64,000 nt of DNA from Mycobacterium sp. (GCA_021732005.1 JAKFVT010000053.1:1-64000), one strand, 5' to 3'. Positions 1 to 8,652 are shown, counted from the stretch's first letter. The notes: a model not told the origin generated them from the sequence alone. Made by a program: numbers and translations.

Positions 1-370
1 GCGGAGGTGGCGGCGGCGTAGTGGTGATCTCGTCCTGGACCGGCGGCGGCTTGACGGTCGTCGTCGCCGGAGTCGCCAGCTTGTTGGTGTCGGTGCTGGT
101 TACCAACAACGAGACCGACACCACCAAGGCGATGGCGGCGACGATGGCGGTGACCCCGACGACCCACGGCCACCTCGGCGGCTGCGGCTCCTCGATGTAT
201 TCGGTACCCGTCTCGTAGCTGTCGTAGTCGTACAGCGCGGGATCGGGCGCGATGAACGGGCCGGCGGTGTATTGCTCGGACTCGGGCGCAGAATAGGCCT
301 CAAAGCCTGTACCGGTGGGTGTCTCACCCCGGTCGCCCGACTCCTCATCCGGCGGATTCGGCCCGCTCAT
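1..370 (-). CDS. mmpS3: MmpS3-type membrane protein, N-terminal part (runs off the left edge)
   Basis: About 123 codons are visible. The first ~62 residues are acidic, proline- and tyrosine-rich and presumably cytoplasmic. One membrane segment follows (about 63-84, beginning WPWVVGVTAIVAAIALVVSV), then a Thr/Pro-rich stretch that is cut by the edge. The ATG at 370 is preceded by AGAGGA at a suitable distance. Identification comes from the layout and from position: in M. tuberculosis mmpS3 (Rv2198c) lies beside ctaF and ctaC as here. MmpS proteins are small single-pass membrane proteins; several work with MmpL transporters, but mmpS3 has no mmpL partner visible here and its exact role is unclear. 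The C-terminal domain is outside the window. Confidence 0.75.
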   Translation of the reverse strand, partial: MSGPNPPDEESGDRGETPTGTGFEAYSAPESEQYTAGPFIAPDPALYDYDSYETGTEYIEEPQPPRWPWVVGVTAIVAAIALVVSVSLLVTSTDTNKLATPATTTVKPPPVQDEITTTPPPPP

Positions 371-542
371 GCTCGCCTGTCCTCTTTCGACTACATCACC
401 GCGGCACGCGGGCCAAGGATTGACACACAGCGCGCCGACGGCTCCCGTTGCCCTGGCAAAACCCTACCCAACCGCCGGGCCGGATACGACGCAGCGCGCC
501 TGGAGAGCCAAGCGATGTCTCGATTGTGACCTTCGCGCCGGC

Positions 543-962
543 TCAGTGCTTCTCGGGCCCGACGTAGTACTCGAACACCAGACCGCACACGGCGGCCATC
601 ACGAAGACCACACCGGCCGCGATCAGCCAGGGCAGCCACAGCGCGGCGCCGACGGCGGCGGTCGAGAAGGCCAGCGCGATCAGGATCGGCCACCAGCTGT
701 GCGGCGCGTAGAAACCCAACTCCCCTGCGCCGTCACTGATTTCAGCGTCCTCGTAGTCCTCGGGGCGGGTATCGAGGCGACGGGCGACGAACCGGAAGAA
801 GGTTCCGGTGATCAGCGACAGACCTGCGGTGAGCACCAGCGCGGTGGTGCCTGCCCACTCGATGCCGCCGTACTGGAAGATCGCGGTCAGCGTGCCGTAG
901 ACGACAGCGGCGAGGACGAAGAACGCGGTCAGGATTTCGAAGAGCCTGGCTTCAATATGCAT
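543..962 (-). CDS. ctaF: Cytochrome c oxidase subunit IV, actinobacterial type (CtaF)
   Basis: A 139-residue protein with four predicted membrane segments (about 8-28, 38-58, 93-110 and 112-132) and a short acidic loop. This is the actinobacteria-specific subunit IV of the aa3 oxidase, which in these bacteria forms a supercomplex with the bc1 complex. It lies 10 bases downstream of the ctaC stop on the same strand, with GGGGACC before the ATG, so the two are probably co-transcribed. The length fits the family and the ctaC-ctaF-mmpS3 order is that of M. tuberculosis Rv2200c-Rv2198c. Confidence 0.92.
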   Translation of the reverse strand: MHIEARLFEILTAFFVLAAVVYGTLTAIFQYGGIEWAGTTALVLTAGLSLITGTFFRFVARRLDTRPEDYEDAEISDGAGELGFYAPHSWWPILIALAFSTAAVGAALWLPWLIAAGVVFVMAAVCGLVFEYYVGPEKH

Positions 963-972
963 CTGCGGTCCC

Positions 973-2016
973 CTACTTGCTCGCCTGCGGGATCACTTGC
1001 TGCCCCCGACGGGTGTCGAACGGGTGCGTGGTGGTCGCCAACGGTGGCTGGTTGATCGACTGCAGCGCCTCGGCGTTGGTCTTGCCCGCGATGCGTTGCT
1101 GCAGGTAAGCCTTGAAGTCGTTGGGCGAGACCACCCTGACCTCGAAGTTCATCATCGAGTGGTACGTGCCGCACATCTCGGCGCAGCGCCCGACGAATGC
1201 TCCGGTCTCGGTGATCTCAGAGATCTGGAACTTGTTCTCGGTGTGATTGGCTTCCGGGTTCGGGAAGACGTCCCGCTTGAAGAGGAACTCCGGCACCCAG
1301 AACGAGTGGATGACGTCGGCCGAGGCGACCTGGAACTCGATCCGCTTGCCGGCCGGCAGCACGAGCACCGGGATCTCGTTGCTGGTGCCCTCGGTCTCGA
1401 CCTTGTCGAAGTTCAGGTAGGTGCGGTCCTGCGGGTTGAGGCCGCGCACCGCGCCGACCCGCTCCTCGCCGTGTTCGTCGACGCCCTCGGGCTTGGAGAC
1501 CATCGCGGCCTTGCGGGCGGCGTCGGCGCCCTCGTAGTCGAGCGTGCCATCCTTGAAGTCGACCTTCTGGTAACCGAATTTCCAGTTCCACTGGAAGGCG
1601 GTGACGTCGATGACGACCTCGGGGTTGGGATCGCGGTGCATCATCTTTTCCTGCACCACCACGGTGAAGTAGAAGAGCACCGAGATGATCAGGAACGGGA
1701 TGACCGTGAGCACGAGCTCCAGCGGCATGTTGTAGCCGAACTGGCGCGGCAGCGGCGCGTCGGCGGGGGTGTTCTTCTTCTTGCGATGGAAGGCCATCGC
1801 CCAGAACGTCAGGGCCCACACGATGATGCCGACGACGAACGCGCTGATGACCGACCAGACCCAGAGGTCGCGGTTGGTGTGCGCCTCCGGGGTGATGCCT
1901 TTGGGCCAGCCCAGACCGAACACTTCTTGCCAGCTGCACCCGCTGAGGGTGAGCGCCAGCGCACCAAAGGTGACGGCTAGCGCCAGCACCCGGAATCGGG
2001 AACCGCGGGTCTTCAC
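973..2016 (-). CDS. ctaC: Cytochrome c oxidase subunit II (CtaC), lipoprotein
   Basis: A 347-residue protein. The GTG start at 2016 has AGGAGG upstream and leads directly into a signal peptide with lipobox LSGC, lipid cysteine C27. Two membrane helices follow (about 55-80 and 100-125). The periplasmic cupredoxin domain carries the CuA-binding block CAEMCGTYHSMM near residues 283-294. It accepts electrons from the bc1 complex side and passes them to subunit I of the aa3 oxidase. The reading frame stays open far upstream to 3264 across the opposite-strand asnB, but the lipoprotein signal and the ribosome binding site fix the start at 2016. A divergent 147-base gap separates it from asnB. Confidence 0.95.
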   Translation of the reverse strand: MKTRGSRFRVLALAVTFGALALTLSGCSWQEVFGLGWPKGITPEAHTNRDLWVWSVISAFVVGIIVWALTFWAMAFHRKKKNTPADAPLPRQFGYNMPLELVLTVIPFLIISVLFYFTVVVQEKMMHRDPNPEVVIDVTAFQWNWKFGYQKVDFKDGTLDYEGADAARKAAMVSKPEGVDEHGEERVGAVRGLNPQDRTYLNFDKVETEGTSNEIPVLVLPAGKRIEFQVASADVIHSFWVPEFLFKRDVFPNPEANHTENKFQISEITETGAFVGRCAEMCGTYHSMMNFEVRVVSPNDFKAYLQQRIAGKTNAEALQSINQPPLATTTHPFDTRRGQQVIPQASK

Positions 2017-2163
2017 GTTGGCGCCTCCTGTATCGGGGACTGCTGGGGCCCACACCGCATTTTCGTCGTCGCGGGAACTTTCCGCGCATCGAATACTACG
2101 CAGCGTAGACCACACCCGAACACCCAGCCCGACACATCCGCCAGTTACGGCATACTGGGCCCG

Positions 2164-4095
2164 GTGTGTGGACTGCTTGCCCTGGTTACGGACCCTGCAA
2201 GCCCTGTCACCGAACCCATCGTCGAGGCGGTGGCGGGCGCGTCGCATCTGATGCGCCACCGGGGTCCCGACGAACCGGGCACCTGGTCTGACGCTTCCGT
2301 CGTGCTGGGCTTCAACAGGCTGTCGATCATCGATATCGCCCACTCCCATCAGCCGTTGCGCTGGGGTCCGCCGGACGAGCCCGACCGCTACGTGTTGGTG
2401 TTCAACGGCGAGATCTACAACTACCTCGAGCTGCGTGCGGCGCTGAGTTCCGAATTCGGCGCCGCCTTCGCCACCGACGGTGACGGCGAGGCGATCGTGG
2501 CCGCGTATCACCACTGGGGCACCGAGGCGCTCGGCCGGCTTCGCGGGATGTTCGCGTTCGCGCTGTGGGACACCAAGAACCGCGAGCTGTTCTGCGCCCG
2601 CGATCCCTTCGGCATCAAGCCGCTGTTCATGGCAACCGGGTCGGCGGGTACCGCGGTCGCCAGTGAGAAGAAGTGTCTGCTCGGGCTGGCCGCCGAGATC
2701 GGGTTCGACGAGGGCCTGGACGTTCGCGCTGTCCAGCACTACACGGTGTTGCAGTACGTCCCCGAGCCCGAGACGCTGCACCGCGGGGTGCGCAGGCTCG
2801 AGTCGGGCTGTTACGCGGTCATCCGCCCCGGCCAGCAGCCGCGGGTGAGCCGCTACTTCGTGCCGCGGTTCACTGCCGCTGCGTTCACGGCAGGCAGTGA
2901 GCAGGCCCGCTACGACGAGATCACCGCGGTCCTGGAGGACTCGGTGGCCAAGCACATGCGCGCCGACGTGACGGTCGGCGCGTTCCTGTCCGGCGGTATC
3001 GACTCGACAGCGATCGCAGCGCTGGCCATCCGGCACAACCCGCGCCTGATCACCTTCACCACCGGCTTCGAGCGCGAAGGCTTCTCCGAGGTCGACGTCG
3101 CGGTGGCGTCGGCCGAGGCGATCGGCGCGCGGCACGTGGCCAAGGTGGTCAGCCAGGCCGAGTTCGTCGCCGCGCTGCCCGAAATCGTCTGGTATCTCGA
3201 CGAACCCGTGGCCGACCCGGCCCTGGTGCCGTTGTTCTTCATCGCCCGCGAGGCGCGCAAGCACGTCAAGGTGGTCCTGAGCGGCGAGGGTGCCGACGAA
3301 CTGTTCGGCGGCTACACGATCTACCGGGAACCGTTGTCGCTCAAGCCTTTCGACTACCTTCCCCGGCCGGTCCGCAAGTCACTGGGCCGGGCGTCTAAGC
3401 CGCTGCCGGACGGTATGCGCGGCAAGAGCCTGCTGCACCGTGGCTCGCTGACGCTGGAAGAGCGTTATTACGGCAACGCCCGCAGCTTCTCCGACGAGCA
3501 ACTGCGCGCGGTGCTGCCCGGCTTCCGCCCGGACTGGACGCACACCGACGTCACCGCGCCCATCTACGCCGAGTCGCAGGCCTGGGATCCGGTCGCCCGC
3601 ATGCAGCACATCGATCTGTTCACGTGGCTACGCGGCGACATCCTGGTGAAAGCCGACAAGATGACGATGGCGAACTCGCTGGAGCTGCGGGTGCCGTTCC
3701 TGGACCCCGAGGTGTTCGCGGTCGCCTCCCGGCTGCCGTTCGACCAGAAGATCACCCGCACCACCACCAAGTACGCGCTGCGCCGCGCGCTGGAGCCGAT
3801 CGTGCCCGCGCATGTGCTCAACCGCGCCAAACTCGGTTTCCCGGTGCCGATCCGGCATTGGCTGCGATCCGGCGAGTTGATGGACTGGGCCTACGGAATG
3901 ATCGACGCCTCGCAGGCCGGTCATCTCGTGGACCGCACCGCCGTCCGCGCCATGCTCGACGCGCACCGCGCCGGCGAGGGTGATCACAGCCGGCGGCTGT
4001 GGACGGTGCTGATCTTCATGCTGTGGCATGCGATCTTCGTCGAGCAGAGCGTGGTGCCGGTGATCGGCGAACCGCACTACCCCGTGCAGCTTTAA
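2164..4095 (+). CDS. asnB: Glutamine-dependent asparagine synthetase / amidotransferase (AsnB, LtsA type)
   Basis: A 643-residue protein. The start must be GTG 2164 because the next codon is Cys2, the N-terminal nucleophile of class II glutaminase domains (MCGLLALV). The glutaminase domain spans about 1-220 (motifs RHRGPD and FNGEIYN). The ATP-pyrophosphatase domain has the loop SGGIDST near 276 and the motif SGEGADELFGGY near 376. It moves ammonia from glutamine to an activated carboxylate. The actinobacterial LtsA branch is linked to amidation of diaminopimelate in peptidoglycan, so the substrate could be asparagine precursor or the cell wall; sequence alone does not decide. A GCATACT stretch sits 7 bases before the GTG, a weaker match to the leaderless pattern seen elsewhere in the window. 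Confidence 0.93.
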   Translation: MCGLLALVTDPASPVTEPIVEAVAGASHLMRHRGPDEPGTWSDASVVLGFNRLSIIDIAHSHQPLRWGPPDEPDRYVLVFNGEIYNYLELRAALSSEFGAAFATDGDGEAIVAAYHHWGTEALGRLRGMFAFALWDTKNRELFCARDPFGIKPLFMATGSAGTAVASEKKCLLGLAAEIGFDEGLDVRAVQHYTVLQYVPEPETLHRGVRRLESGCYAVIRPGQQPRVSRYFVPRFTAAAFTAGSEQARYDEITAVLEDSVAKHMRADVTVGAFLSGGIDSTAIAALAIRHNPRLITFTTGFEREGFSEVDVAVASAEAIGARHVAKVVSQAEFVAALPEIVWYLDEPVADPALVPLFFIAREARKHVKVVLSGEGADELFGGYTIYREPLSLKPFDYLPRPVRKSLGRASKPLPDGMRGKSLLHRGSLTLEERYYGNARSFSDEQLRAVLPGFRPDWTHTDVTAPIYAESQAWDPVARMQHIDLFTWLRGDILVKADKMTMANSLELRVPFLDPEVFAVASRLPFDQKITRTTTKYALRRALEPIVPAHVLNRAKLGFPVPIRHWLRSGELMDWAYGMIDASQAGHLVDRTAVRAMLDAHRAGEGDHSRRLWTVLIFMLWHAIFVEQSVVPVIGEPHYPVQL

Positions 4096-4098
4096 ACT

Positions 4099-4129
4099 CG
4101 GCGGGCGGAGCGAAGCGACCCGGGGATCA
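4099..4129 (+). repeat. Dispersed 3'-end repeat, copy A
   Basis: About 30 bases with core GGAGCGAAGCGACCCGGGG, starting 4 bases after the asnB stop and in the sense direction of asnB. One base is missing relative to the other copies (GGGCGGAG in place of GGGCAGGAG). Its last bases supply the TGA stop of the convergent adoK gene. Related copies lie at 12022-12050, 34167-34194, 60788-60819 and, decayed, 37838-37870. Confidence 0.75.
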
Positions 4130-5101
4130 GCCCAGTGCCGCGGCGATCTCGTCGGCGGCCTCCGGACCGTACGCGCCCTTGATGCGCGCAATCGCGGCGT
4201 CGCGGTCCCACGTCCACTCCTGCGGGCCTGGCGCTTCCAGCACCAGGGTGGCGACCATCGAGGCGAGTTGCGCGGCGCGTTCCAGGCTCAAGCCGGCGCC
4301 ACGGCCGGTGAGGAACCCGGCGCGGAAGGCGTCGCCGATACCGGTCGGGTCGTCCTTCTGGGTCTCGGGAACGACGTCGACGTGGATGAAGGTGCCGTCG
4401 CGGCCGACGAGGTCGACGCCGTTGGGGCCGAGCGTGGTGACCCGCAGCTGGATCTGGTTCATCACCTCGGCTTCGGACCAGCCGGACTTCTGCAGCAGCA
4501 GATCCCACTCGTAATCGTTGGTGAACAGGTACGTGGCGCCGTCGATCAGCCGGCGGATCTCGTCACCGGAGAGCCGGGCCAACTGCTGGCTGGGGTCGGC
4601 GGCGAACGCCAGACCCAGCGCGCGGCACTCTTCGGTGTACAGGAACATCGCTTCCGGATCGTTCGCGCCGATGATCACCAATTCCGGTGCGCCGCTTCGC
4701 TCTACGAGGTCGGCGAGCTTGATGTCGCGGGCCTCCGACATCGCGCCCGGGTAGAACGACGCGATCTGTGCCATGTCCTCGTCGGTGGTGCAGACGAACC
4801 GGGCGGTGTAGGCGGTCTTCGAGACCAGCACGCCACTGGTGTCAACGCCGTGGGCTTCCAGCCACTGGCGGTACTCGTCGAAGTCCGAGCCGACGGCACC
4901 CACCAGGGCCGGGCTACCGCCCAGCAAGCCCATCGCGTAGGCCATGTTGCCCGCGACACCGCCGCGGTGGACCACCAGATCGTCGACCAGGAAGCTCAGC
5001 GAGACCTTCTGCAGGTGCTCGGCGAGAAGCTGTTCGGAGAACCGCCCGGGAAACCGCATCAGGTGGTCGGTGGCAATGGATCCGGTCACCGCGATCGTCA
5101 C
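4127..5101 (-). CDS. adoK: Adenosine kinase, PfkB/ribokinase family (AdoK)
   Basis: A 324-residue protein, exactly the length of M. tuberculosis AdoK (Rv2202c, once called cbhK), which it closely resembles from the N-terminus (MTIAVTGSIATDHLMRFPGR). The GTG at 5101 is chosen for this reason; the frame is open to 5137. PfkB motifs are visible: GGVAGNMAYAMG near the sugar site and DPTGIGDAFRAGF near 268-280, with the catalytic Asp. It phosphorylates adenosine to AMP with ATP. It converges on asnB, and its stop codon lies in repeat copy A. The divergent region to the next gene is rich in palindromes (5121-5153). Confidence 0.93.
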   Translation of the reverse strand: MTIAVTGSIATDHLMRFPGRFSEQLLAEHLQKVSLSFLVDDLVVHRGGVAGNMAYAMGLLGGSPALVGAVGSDFDEYRQWLEAHGVDTSGVLVSKTAYTARFVCTTDEDMAQIASFYPGAMSEARDIKLADLVERSGAPELVIIGANDPEAMFLYTEECRALGLAFAADPSQQLARLSGDEIRRLIDGATYLFTNDYEWDLLLQKSGWSEAEVMNQIQLRVTTLGPNGVDLVGRDGTFIHVDVVPETQKDDPTGIGDAFRAGFLTGRGAGLSLERAAQLASMVATLVLEAPGPQEWTWDRDAAIARIKGAYGPEAADEIAAALG

Positions 5102-5120
5102 GAAGCGCCGCCCTTCATTC

Positions 5121-5153
5121 GCTAGTGGGACTAGCACCCTGGGGTGCGCTAGC
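5121..5153. promoter_or_regulatory. Clustered palindromes between adoK and its divergent neighbour
   Basis: The 145-base gap between the two divergent genes contains GCTAGT-GGG-ACTAGC (perfect 6-bp arms, 5121-5135), GCACCC-TG-GGGTGC (5134-5147) and GCTAGC (5148-5153). The three CTAG cores start at 5122, 5131 and 5149, spacings of 9 and 18 bases. This looks like a multi-site operator, but no cognate regulator can be named. Confidence 0.4.
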
Positions 5154-5246
5154 CTGCGTACAAGAGCCGACTATATGGCCCGGCATCGGCCCCGCCGCGG
5201 CGGGTGCTTGAAGTTTTGGCCTCCACCGACCGCAGGAGACTTATCG

Positions 5247-5888
5247 ATGGCTGGCCCGATTCCGCCGCATCAGCAGGCCGGGGCCGAGGGCGAGCCGTAC
5301 CCGGAGCAGCCGTTCGGCCCGCCCGGCGCGATCCCGCCGGTGCCCTATCCCGGCGTCTACCCCGGCGCCCTGCCGCCGCCGGTGGCCTACCCGCCGGCGC
5401 CGCGTAAGCGCCGTACTGCGCTGTGGCTGGGCGTGCTGACCGTGGTTGTCGTGGCCGCCGTCGTGGCCGCGGTCCTGACGATCCGCACCGGGGAGTCCAC
5501 CACGGCCGCGGGCGGGTTCACCGAGGCGATGGCCAAGTCCTCGATCTCGAACTATCTGACCGCACTGTCCAAGGGCGACACCGAAACCGTCGCGCGCAAC
5601 AACCTGTGCGGCATGTACGACGGGGTGAAGGACCGCAAGTCCGACCTGGCCCTGGCCAAGCTGGCCAGCGACGCGTTTCGCAGACAGTTCGCCGGCGCCG
5701 AGGTGACTTCGATCGATTCGATCGTGCCGTGGTCGTCGTATCAGGCTCAGGTGTTGTTCACCATGAAGGTGGCGTCGTCCGGAAGCCGCGGCAGCCGAGG
5801 CGAGGAGCAGGGCGTGGCGCAGCTGCTTCGCCAGGGCAATCAGCTGCTGGTGTGCTCGTATCTACTGCGAACGGCCGCCCAGTTCTGA
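5247..5888 (+). CDS. Proline-rich single-pass membrane protein (Rv2203-like)
   Basis: A 213-residue protein. The ATG at 5247 follows CAGGAGAC, a good ribosome binding site. A proline/glycine/tyrosine-rich cytoplasmic tail of about 50 residues is followed by a basic patch (RKRR) and one membrane helix (about 57-78, LWLGVLTVVVVAAVVAAVLT). The C-terminal ~130 residues outside the membrane resemble the small NTF2-like/DUF4878-type domains found on mycobacterial membrane proteins, with two cysteines (NNLCGMYDG and LLVCSYLL) that could form a disulfide. Position matches M. tuberculosis Rv2203. The function is unknown. Confidence 0.85.
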   Translation: MAGPIPPHQQAGAEGEPYPEQPFGPPGAIPPVPYPGVYPGALPPPVAYPPAPRKRRTALWLGVLTVVVVAAVVAAVLTIRTGESTTAAGGFTEAMAKSSISNYLTALSKGDTETVARNNLCGMYDGVKDRKSDLALAKLASDAFRRQFAGAEVTSIDSIVPWSSYQAQVLFTMKVASSGSRGSRGEEQGVAQLLRQGNQLLVCSYLLRTAAQF

Positions 5889-5910
5889 GACTGGACGGCC
5901 GTTTCGGGTA
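5871..5910. terminator. Probable bidirectional intrinsic terminator
   Basis: Stem ACGGCCGCCCAGT (5871-5883) pairs with ACTGGACGGCCGT (5890-5902), 12 of 13 positions, around a 6-base loop that holds the TGA stop of the upstream gene. GTTTCG follows. It sits between two convergent genes and could serve both, as T-poor mycobacterial terminators do. Confidence 0.6.
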
Positions 5911-5918
5911 AAGCTTGG

Positions 5919-6284
5919 TCAGTTGAACGAATCGCCGCAGGCGCAGGATCCGGTGGCGTTCGGGTTGTCGATCGTGAAGCCCTGCTTCTCGATGGTGTCG
6001 ACGAAGTCGATGGTCGCGCCCTGGATGTACGGGGCACTCATCCGGTCGACGGTCAGATTGACGCCGCCGAACTCGCTGACCAGGTCACCGTCGAGGGTGC
6101 GGTCGTCGAAGAACAGGTTGTAGCGCAGGCCGGCGCAGCCACCGGGCTGAACTGCGATCCGCAGCGCCAGGTCGTCGCGGCCTTCCTGGTCCAACAGCGA
6201 CTTGGCCTTGGCGGCCGCGGCGTCGGTGAGGATCGCGCCGTGGGTTTCGGTCGTGGTCTCGGTCGACTGATCGGAAACAGTCAT
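5919..6284 (-). CDS. erpA: A-type iron-sulfur cluster carrier (HesB/IscA/ErpA family)
   Basis: A 121-residue protein with the three cluster-binding cysteines of A-type carriers: C50 in GGCAGLRY, and C114 and C116 in SCACGDSF at the C-terminus. It receives Fe-S clusters from scaffold proteins and passes them to apo-enzymes. AGGGAG lies 6 bases before the ATG. The gene corresponds to M. tuberculosis Rv2204c. The symbol erpA is used for the family; IscA-like would be equally defensible. Confidence 0.9.
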   Translation of the reverse strand: MTVSDQSTETTTETHGAILTDAAAAKAKSLLDQEGRDDLALRIAVQPGGCAGLRYNLFFDDRTLDGDLVSEFGGVNLTVDRMSAPYIQGATIDFVDTIEKQGFTIDNPNATGSCACGDSFN

Positions 6285-6378
6285 TGCGTCTCCCTAAAGC
6301 AGAATGTCTTTGCGGGCTTTACCCACCTGGTCAACGGTACCTTGTCCGGGCGCTATTCCCGAGTCGATGGCCCCGTCC

Positions 6379-7434
6379 TCAGCCGACCAGGCCGGCGGCG
6401 GTCTGGCGGGCGAGACCGGTGAGCTGAGCGGCGGCGTCGTCGATCGCGACCTGCACCGACCCGGCGTAGTCGGCGATCGCGTGCGCCGCGGTGATGCCCG
6501 CCGCGGTCAGGTCCGCGGGCGGCAGGGTGACCTGGCCGGCCAGCACGATCACCGGCACACCGCGGGCCCGCGCGCCGCCTGCGAGTGCGCTGACCACCTT
6601 TCCGTGCAGCGATTGGTCGTCGAAGCGTCCTTCCCCGGTGACGATCACCTCGGCGGTCGCGACGTCCTCGGCAAGCCCGGTGTGCTCGGCGATGACGGCG
6701 GCTCCGGATTCGCGGCGCGCACCCAGGGCCAGCAGCGCGGCCCCGAGTCCCCCGGCCGCGCCCGCGCCGGGCAGCGGGCTGATCGCCTTTCCTGCCAGCG
6801 TGTCGAGCGTGGCGGCCCACGCCGTCATCCGCTGCTCGAGGATCTCGACGGTGTCCGGATCAGCGCCTTTTTGGGGACCGAAGACCCGCGCCGCACCCAT
6901 CGGCCCCAGCAGCGGGTGCTCCACGTCGGTGGCGGCGATCAGTTGGATGTGCGCCAGCTTTGCCTTGGCCTGCTCCGGTCCGCCGAGCGCCTCGATCATG
7001 CCGCGGCCGCCATCGGTGCAGCAGCTGCCGCCGAGGCCGACGATGATCGTCGCGGCGCCGGCCTGCAGCGCGGCGTCGATCAGTTGGCCGACGCCGCGGC
7101 TGTGGGCGGCGACAGCGCTGTCCGGGGTGGGCGGTCCGGGGAGCAGCGTCAGGCCGCAGGCCTGGGCGCATTCGATGTAGGCGGCCGACGCGGCGCGATC
7201 GTCGACCCATTCGGCGTCGACGTCCTCGCCCAGCGGCCCGGACACCCGGGTGTGACGAACCTCGCCGAGCCTTCCGGCCAGCACGCCGACGAAGCCGGGG
7301 CCGCCGTCGGATTGGGGCGCCAGCACGAGTTCGTCGGAGGGCCTGGCGTCACGCCAGCCGGCGGCGATGGACTGGGCGGCTTCGACGGCGGTCAGGCTGT
7401 CGCCGTAGCAGTCCGGCGCGATCAGCACCCGCAT
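6379..7434 (-). CDS. Glycerate kinase
   Basis: A 351-residue protein of the GarK/GlxK family, which phosphorylates D-glycerate with ATP. The start MRVLIAPDCYGDSLTAVEAA at 7434 is the canonical N-terminus of the family (it usually reads APDSFKGSL-TA). Glycine-rich nucleotide-binding segments are visible (IVGLGGSCCTDGGRGM near 117-132 and VTGEGRFDDQSLHGK near 280-294). The frame is open to 7638 but the family N-terminus fixes the start. It corresponds to Rv2205c and is divergent from the next gene with only 23 bases between the start codons. Confidence 0.9.
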   Translation of the reverse strand: MRVLIAPDCYGDSLTAVEAAQSIAAGWRDARPSDELVLAPQSDGGPGFVGVLAGRLGEVRHTRVSGPLGEDVDAEWVDDRAASAAYIECAQACGLTLLPGPPTPDSAVAAHSRGVGQLIDAALQAGAATIIVGLGGSCCTDGGRGMIEALGGPEQAKAKLAHIQLIAATDVEHPLLGPMGAARVFGPQKGADPDTVEILEQRMTAWAATLDTLAGKAISPLPGAGAAGGLGAALLALGARRESGAAVIAEHTGLAEDVATAEVIVTGEGRFDDQSLHGKVVSALAGGARARGVPVIVLAGQVTLPPADLTAAGITAAHAIADYAGSVQVAIDDAAAQLTGLARQTAAGLVG

Positions 7435-7444
7435 TCGTGCAGGG

Positions 7445-7450
7445 TAACCT
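7445..7450 (+). promoter_or_regulatory. -10 hexamer of a leaderless transcript (DUF3043 gene)
   Basis: TAACCT lies 7 bases upstream of the GTG at 7458, so transcription probably begins at the start codon. Confidence 0.6.
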
Positions 7451-7457
7451 GGCAGGC

Positions 7458-8111
7458 GTGAAGCTGCTGGGCCGCAAGAACGACGAAGGTGCCGCCAAGG
7501 CCGAACCGGTCGAGGTCGACGACGCTGCCGCGGTGGCCGGCACCACCGCGCCCAAGGGCAAGCCGACCCCGAAGCGCAGTGCCACGGCCAAGCGCCGCGG
7601 ACCGGTCGCCCCCGCACCAATGACCACCGCCGAGGCACGTAAGCGCCGCAAAGAGATGCGCTCCACCCTCACCAAAGAGGAGCGCCGCGCCGAGAAGGAT
7701 CAGCGCCGCACGGCGATGAACGATCGGCGTGAGCGGATGATGTCCGGCGACGAGGCTTACCTGCTGGCCCGCGACAAGGGACCGGTGCGCCGCTACGCGC
7801 GCGACATCGTCGATGCCCGGCGCAATGTGCTGGGGCTGTTCATGCCGTCGGCGCTGGGCCTGATCTTCGTGATGCTGGCGGTTCCGCAGGTCCAGTTGTT
7901 CATCTCCCCCGCGATGCTGGTGTTGATGGCGGTCATGGCGATCGATGGAATCTTGTTGGGCCGCAAGGTCAAGAAGGCCGTCGACGCCAAGTTCCCGGAT
8001 AACGAAGAAGGCGCCTTCAAGCTCGGGATGTACGCGGCGGGCCGGGCTTCCCAGATCCGCCGCATGCGCGCGCCGCGACCGCAGGTCGAGCGCGGCGCCA
8101 AGGTTGTCTGA
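7458..8111 (+). CDS. DUF3043 membrane protein (Rv2206-like)
   Basis: A 217-residue protein. The first ~110 residues are highly basic and rich in Lys, Arg, Ala and Glu. Two adjacent membrane segments follow (about 122-141 and 144-163) and a basic C-terminal tail. This is the layout of DUF3043 proteins, which are conserved in actinobacteria and have no known function. GTG 7458 is chosen over the earlier frame opening because TAACCT sits 7 bases before it, as in a leaderless start. Confidence 0.88.
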   Translation: MKLLGRKNDEGAAKAEPVEVDDAAAVAGTTAPKGKPTPKRSATAKRRGPVAPAPMTTAEARKRRKEMRSTLTKEERRAEKDQRRTAMNDRRERMMSGDEAYLLARDKGPVRRYARDIVDARRNVLGLFMPSALGLIFVMLAVPQVQLFISPAMLVLMAVMAIDGILLGRKVKKAVDAKFPDNEEGAFKLGMYAAGRASQIRRMRAPRPQVERGAKVV

Positions 8112-8124
8112 GTCCCGCCAGGCG

Positions 8125-8652
8125 GTGCGCACCCTGGTGCTCGGCGGAATCAGGTCGGGTAAGTCGCGCTGGGCCGAGACGGCGCTGGCCGACGAATCCG
8201 TGGTGCGCTACCTCGCCACCGGAGCGGTCGCCGACTCCGATCCGTCCTGGGCTCGCCGGGTGGCCGCGCACCGCGAGCGCCGGCCCGAATCCTGGCGCAC
8301 CGTCGAAACCGCCGATGCGGCAGCCGTTTTGCGCGACGATCCGGGCACGGCGACCATGGTCGACGATCTGGGTGGCTGGCTGACGGCCACGTTCGATCGC
8401 CGGGGCTGGGACGGCGGGTCGGTGACTCCCGACGTCGACGAGCTGGTCGGCGCGGTCGAGGCGTTCACCGGGCGGCTGGTATTGGTCAGCCCCGAGGTCG
8501 GGTTGACCGTGGTGGCGGCGACGGCGTCTGGCAGGCGCTTCACAGACGAACTCGGCACACTCAACCAAAAACTCGCCCAGTGCTGTGAGCAGGTGGTCCT
8601 GGTGGTTGCGGGACTGCCGGTCTGGGTCAAACCGACGAAAGCGTTGAGCTGA
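8125..8652 (+). CDS. cobU: Adenosylcobinamide kinase / adenosylcobinamide-phosphate guanylyltransferase (CobU)
   Basis: A 175-residue protein. MRTLVLGGIRSGKSRWAE holds the P-loop GGIRSGKS at residues 7-14. The downstream motifs fit the CobU fold (AHRERRPESWRTVET and SPEVGLTVV). It phosphorylates adenosylcobinamide and then attaches GMP, preparing the lower-ligand attachment. GTG 8125 gives the usual N-terminus; a TTG at 8104 overlapping the previous stop is possible. The stop overlaps the cobT ATG by one base. In M. tuberculosis cobU lies elsewhere (Rv0254c), so joining it to cobT-cobS is a local difference. Confidence 0.9.
   Translation: MRTLVLGGIRSGKSRWAETALADESVVRYLATGAVADSDPSWARRVAAHRERRPESWRTVETADAAAVLRDDPGTATMVDDLGGWLTATFDRRGWDGGSVTPDVDELVGAVEAFTGRLVLVSPEVGLTVVAATASGRRFTDELGTLNQKLAQCCEQVVLVVAGLPVWVKPTKALS

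Noticed and set aside
2017..3264. Long minus-strand frame continuing upstream of ctaC across asnB
   Set aside because: It is antisense to asnB; the lipoprotein signal and AGGAGG at 2016 show where ctaC begins.
8101..8125. Cobalamin riboswitch in front of cobU
   Set aside because: There is almost no space and no B12-box-like sequence; the cob genes directly follow another gene.
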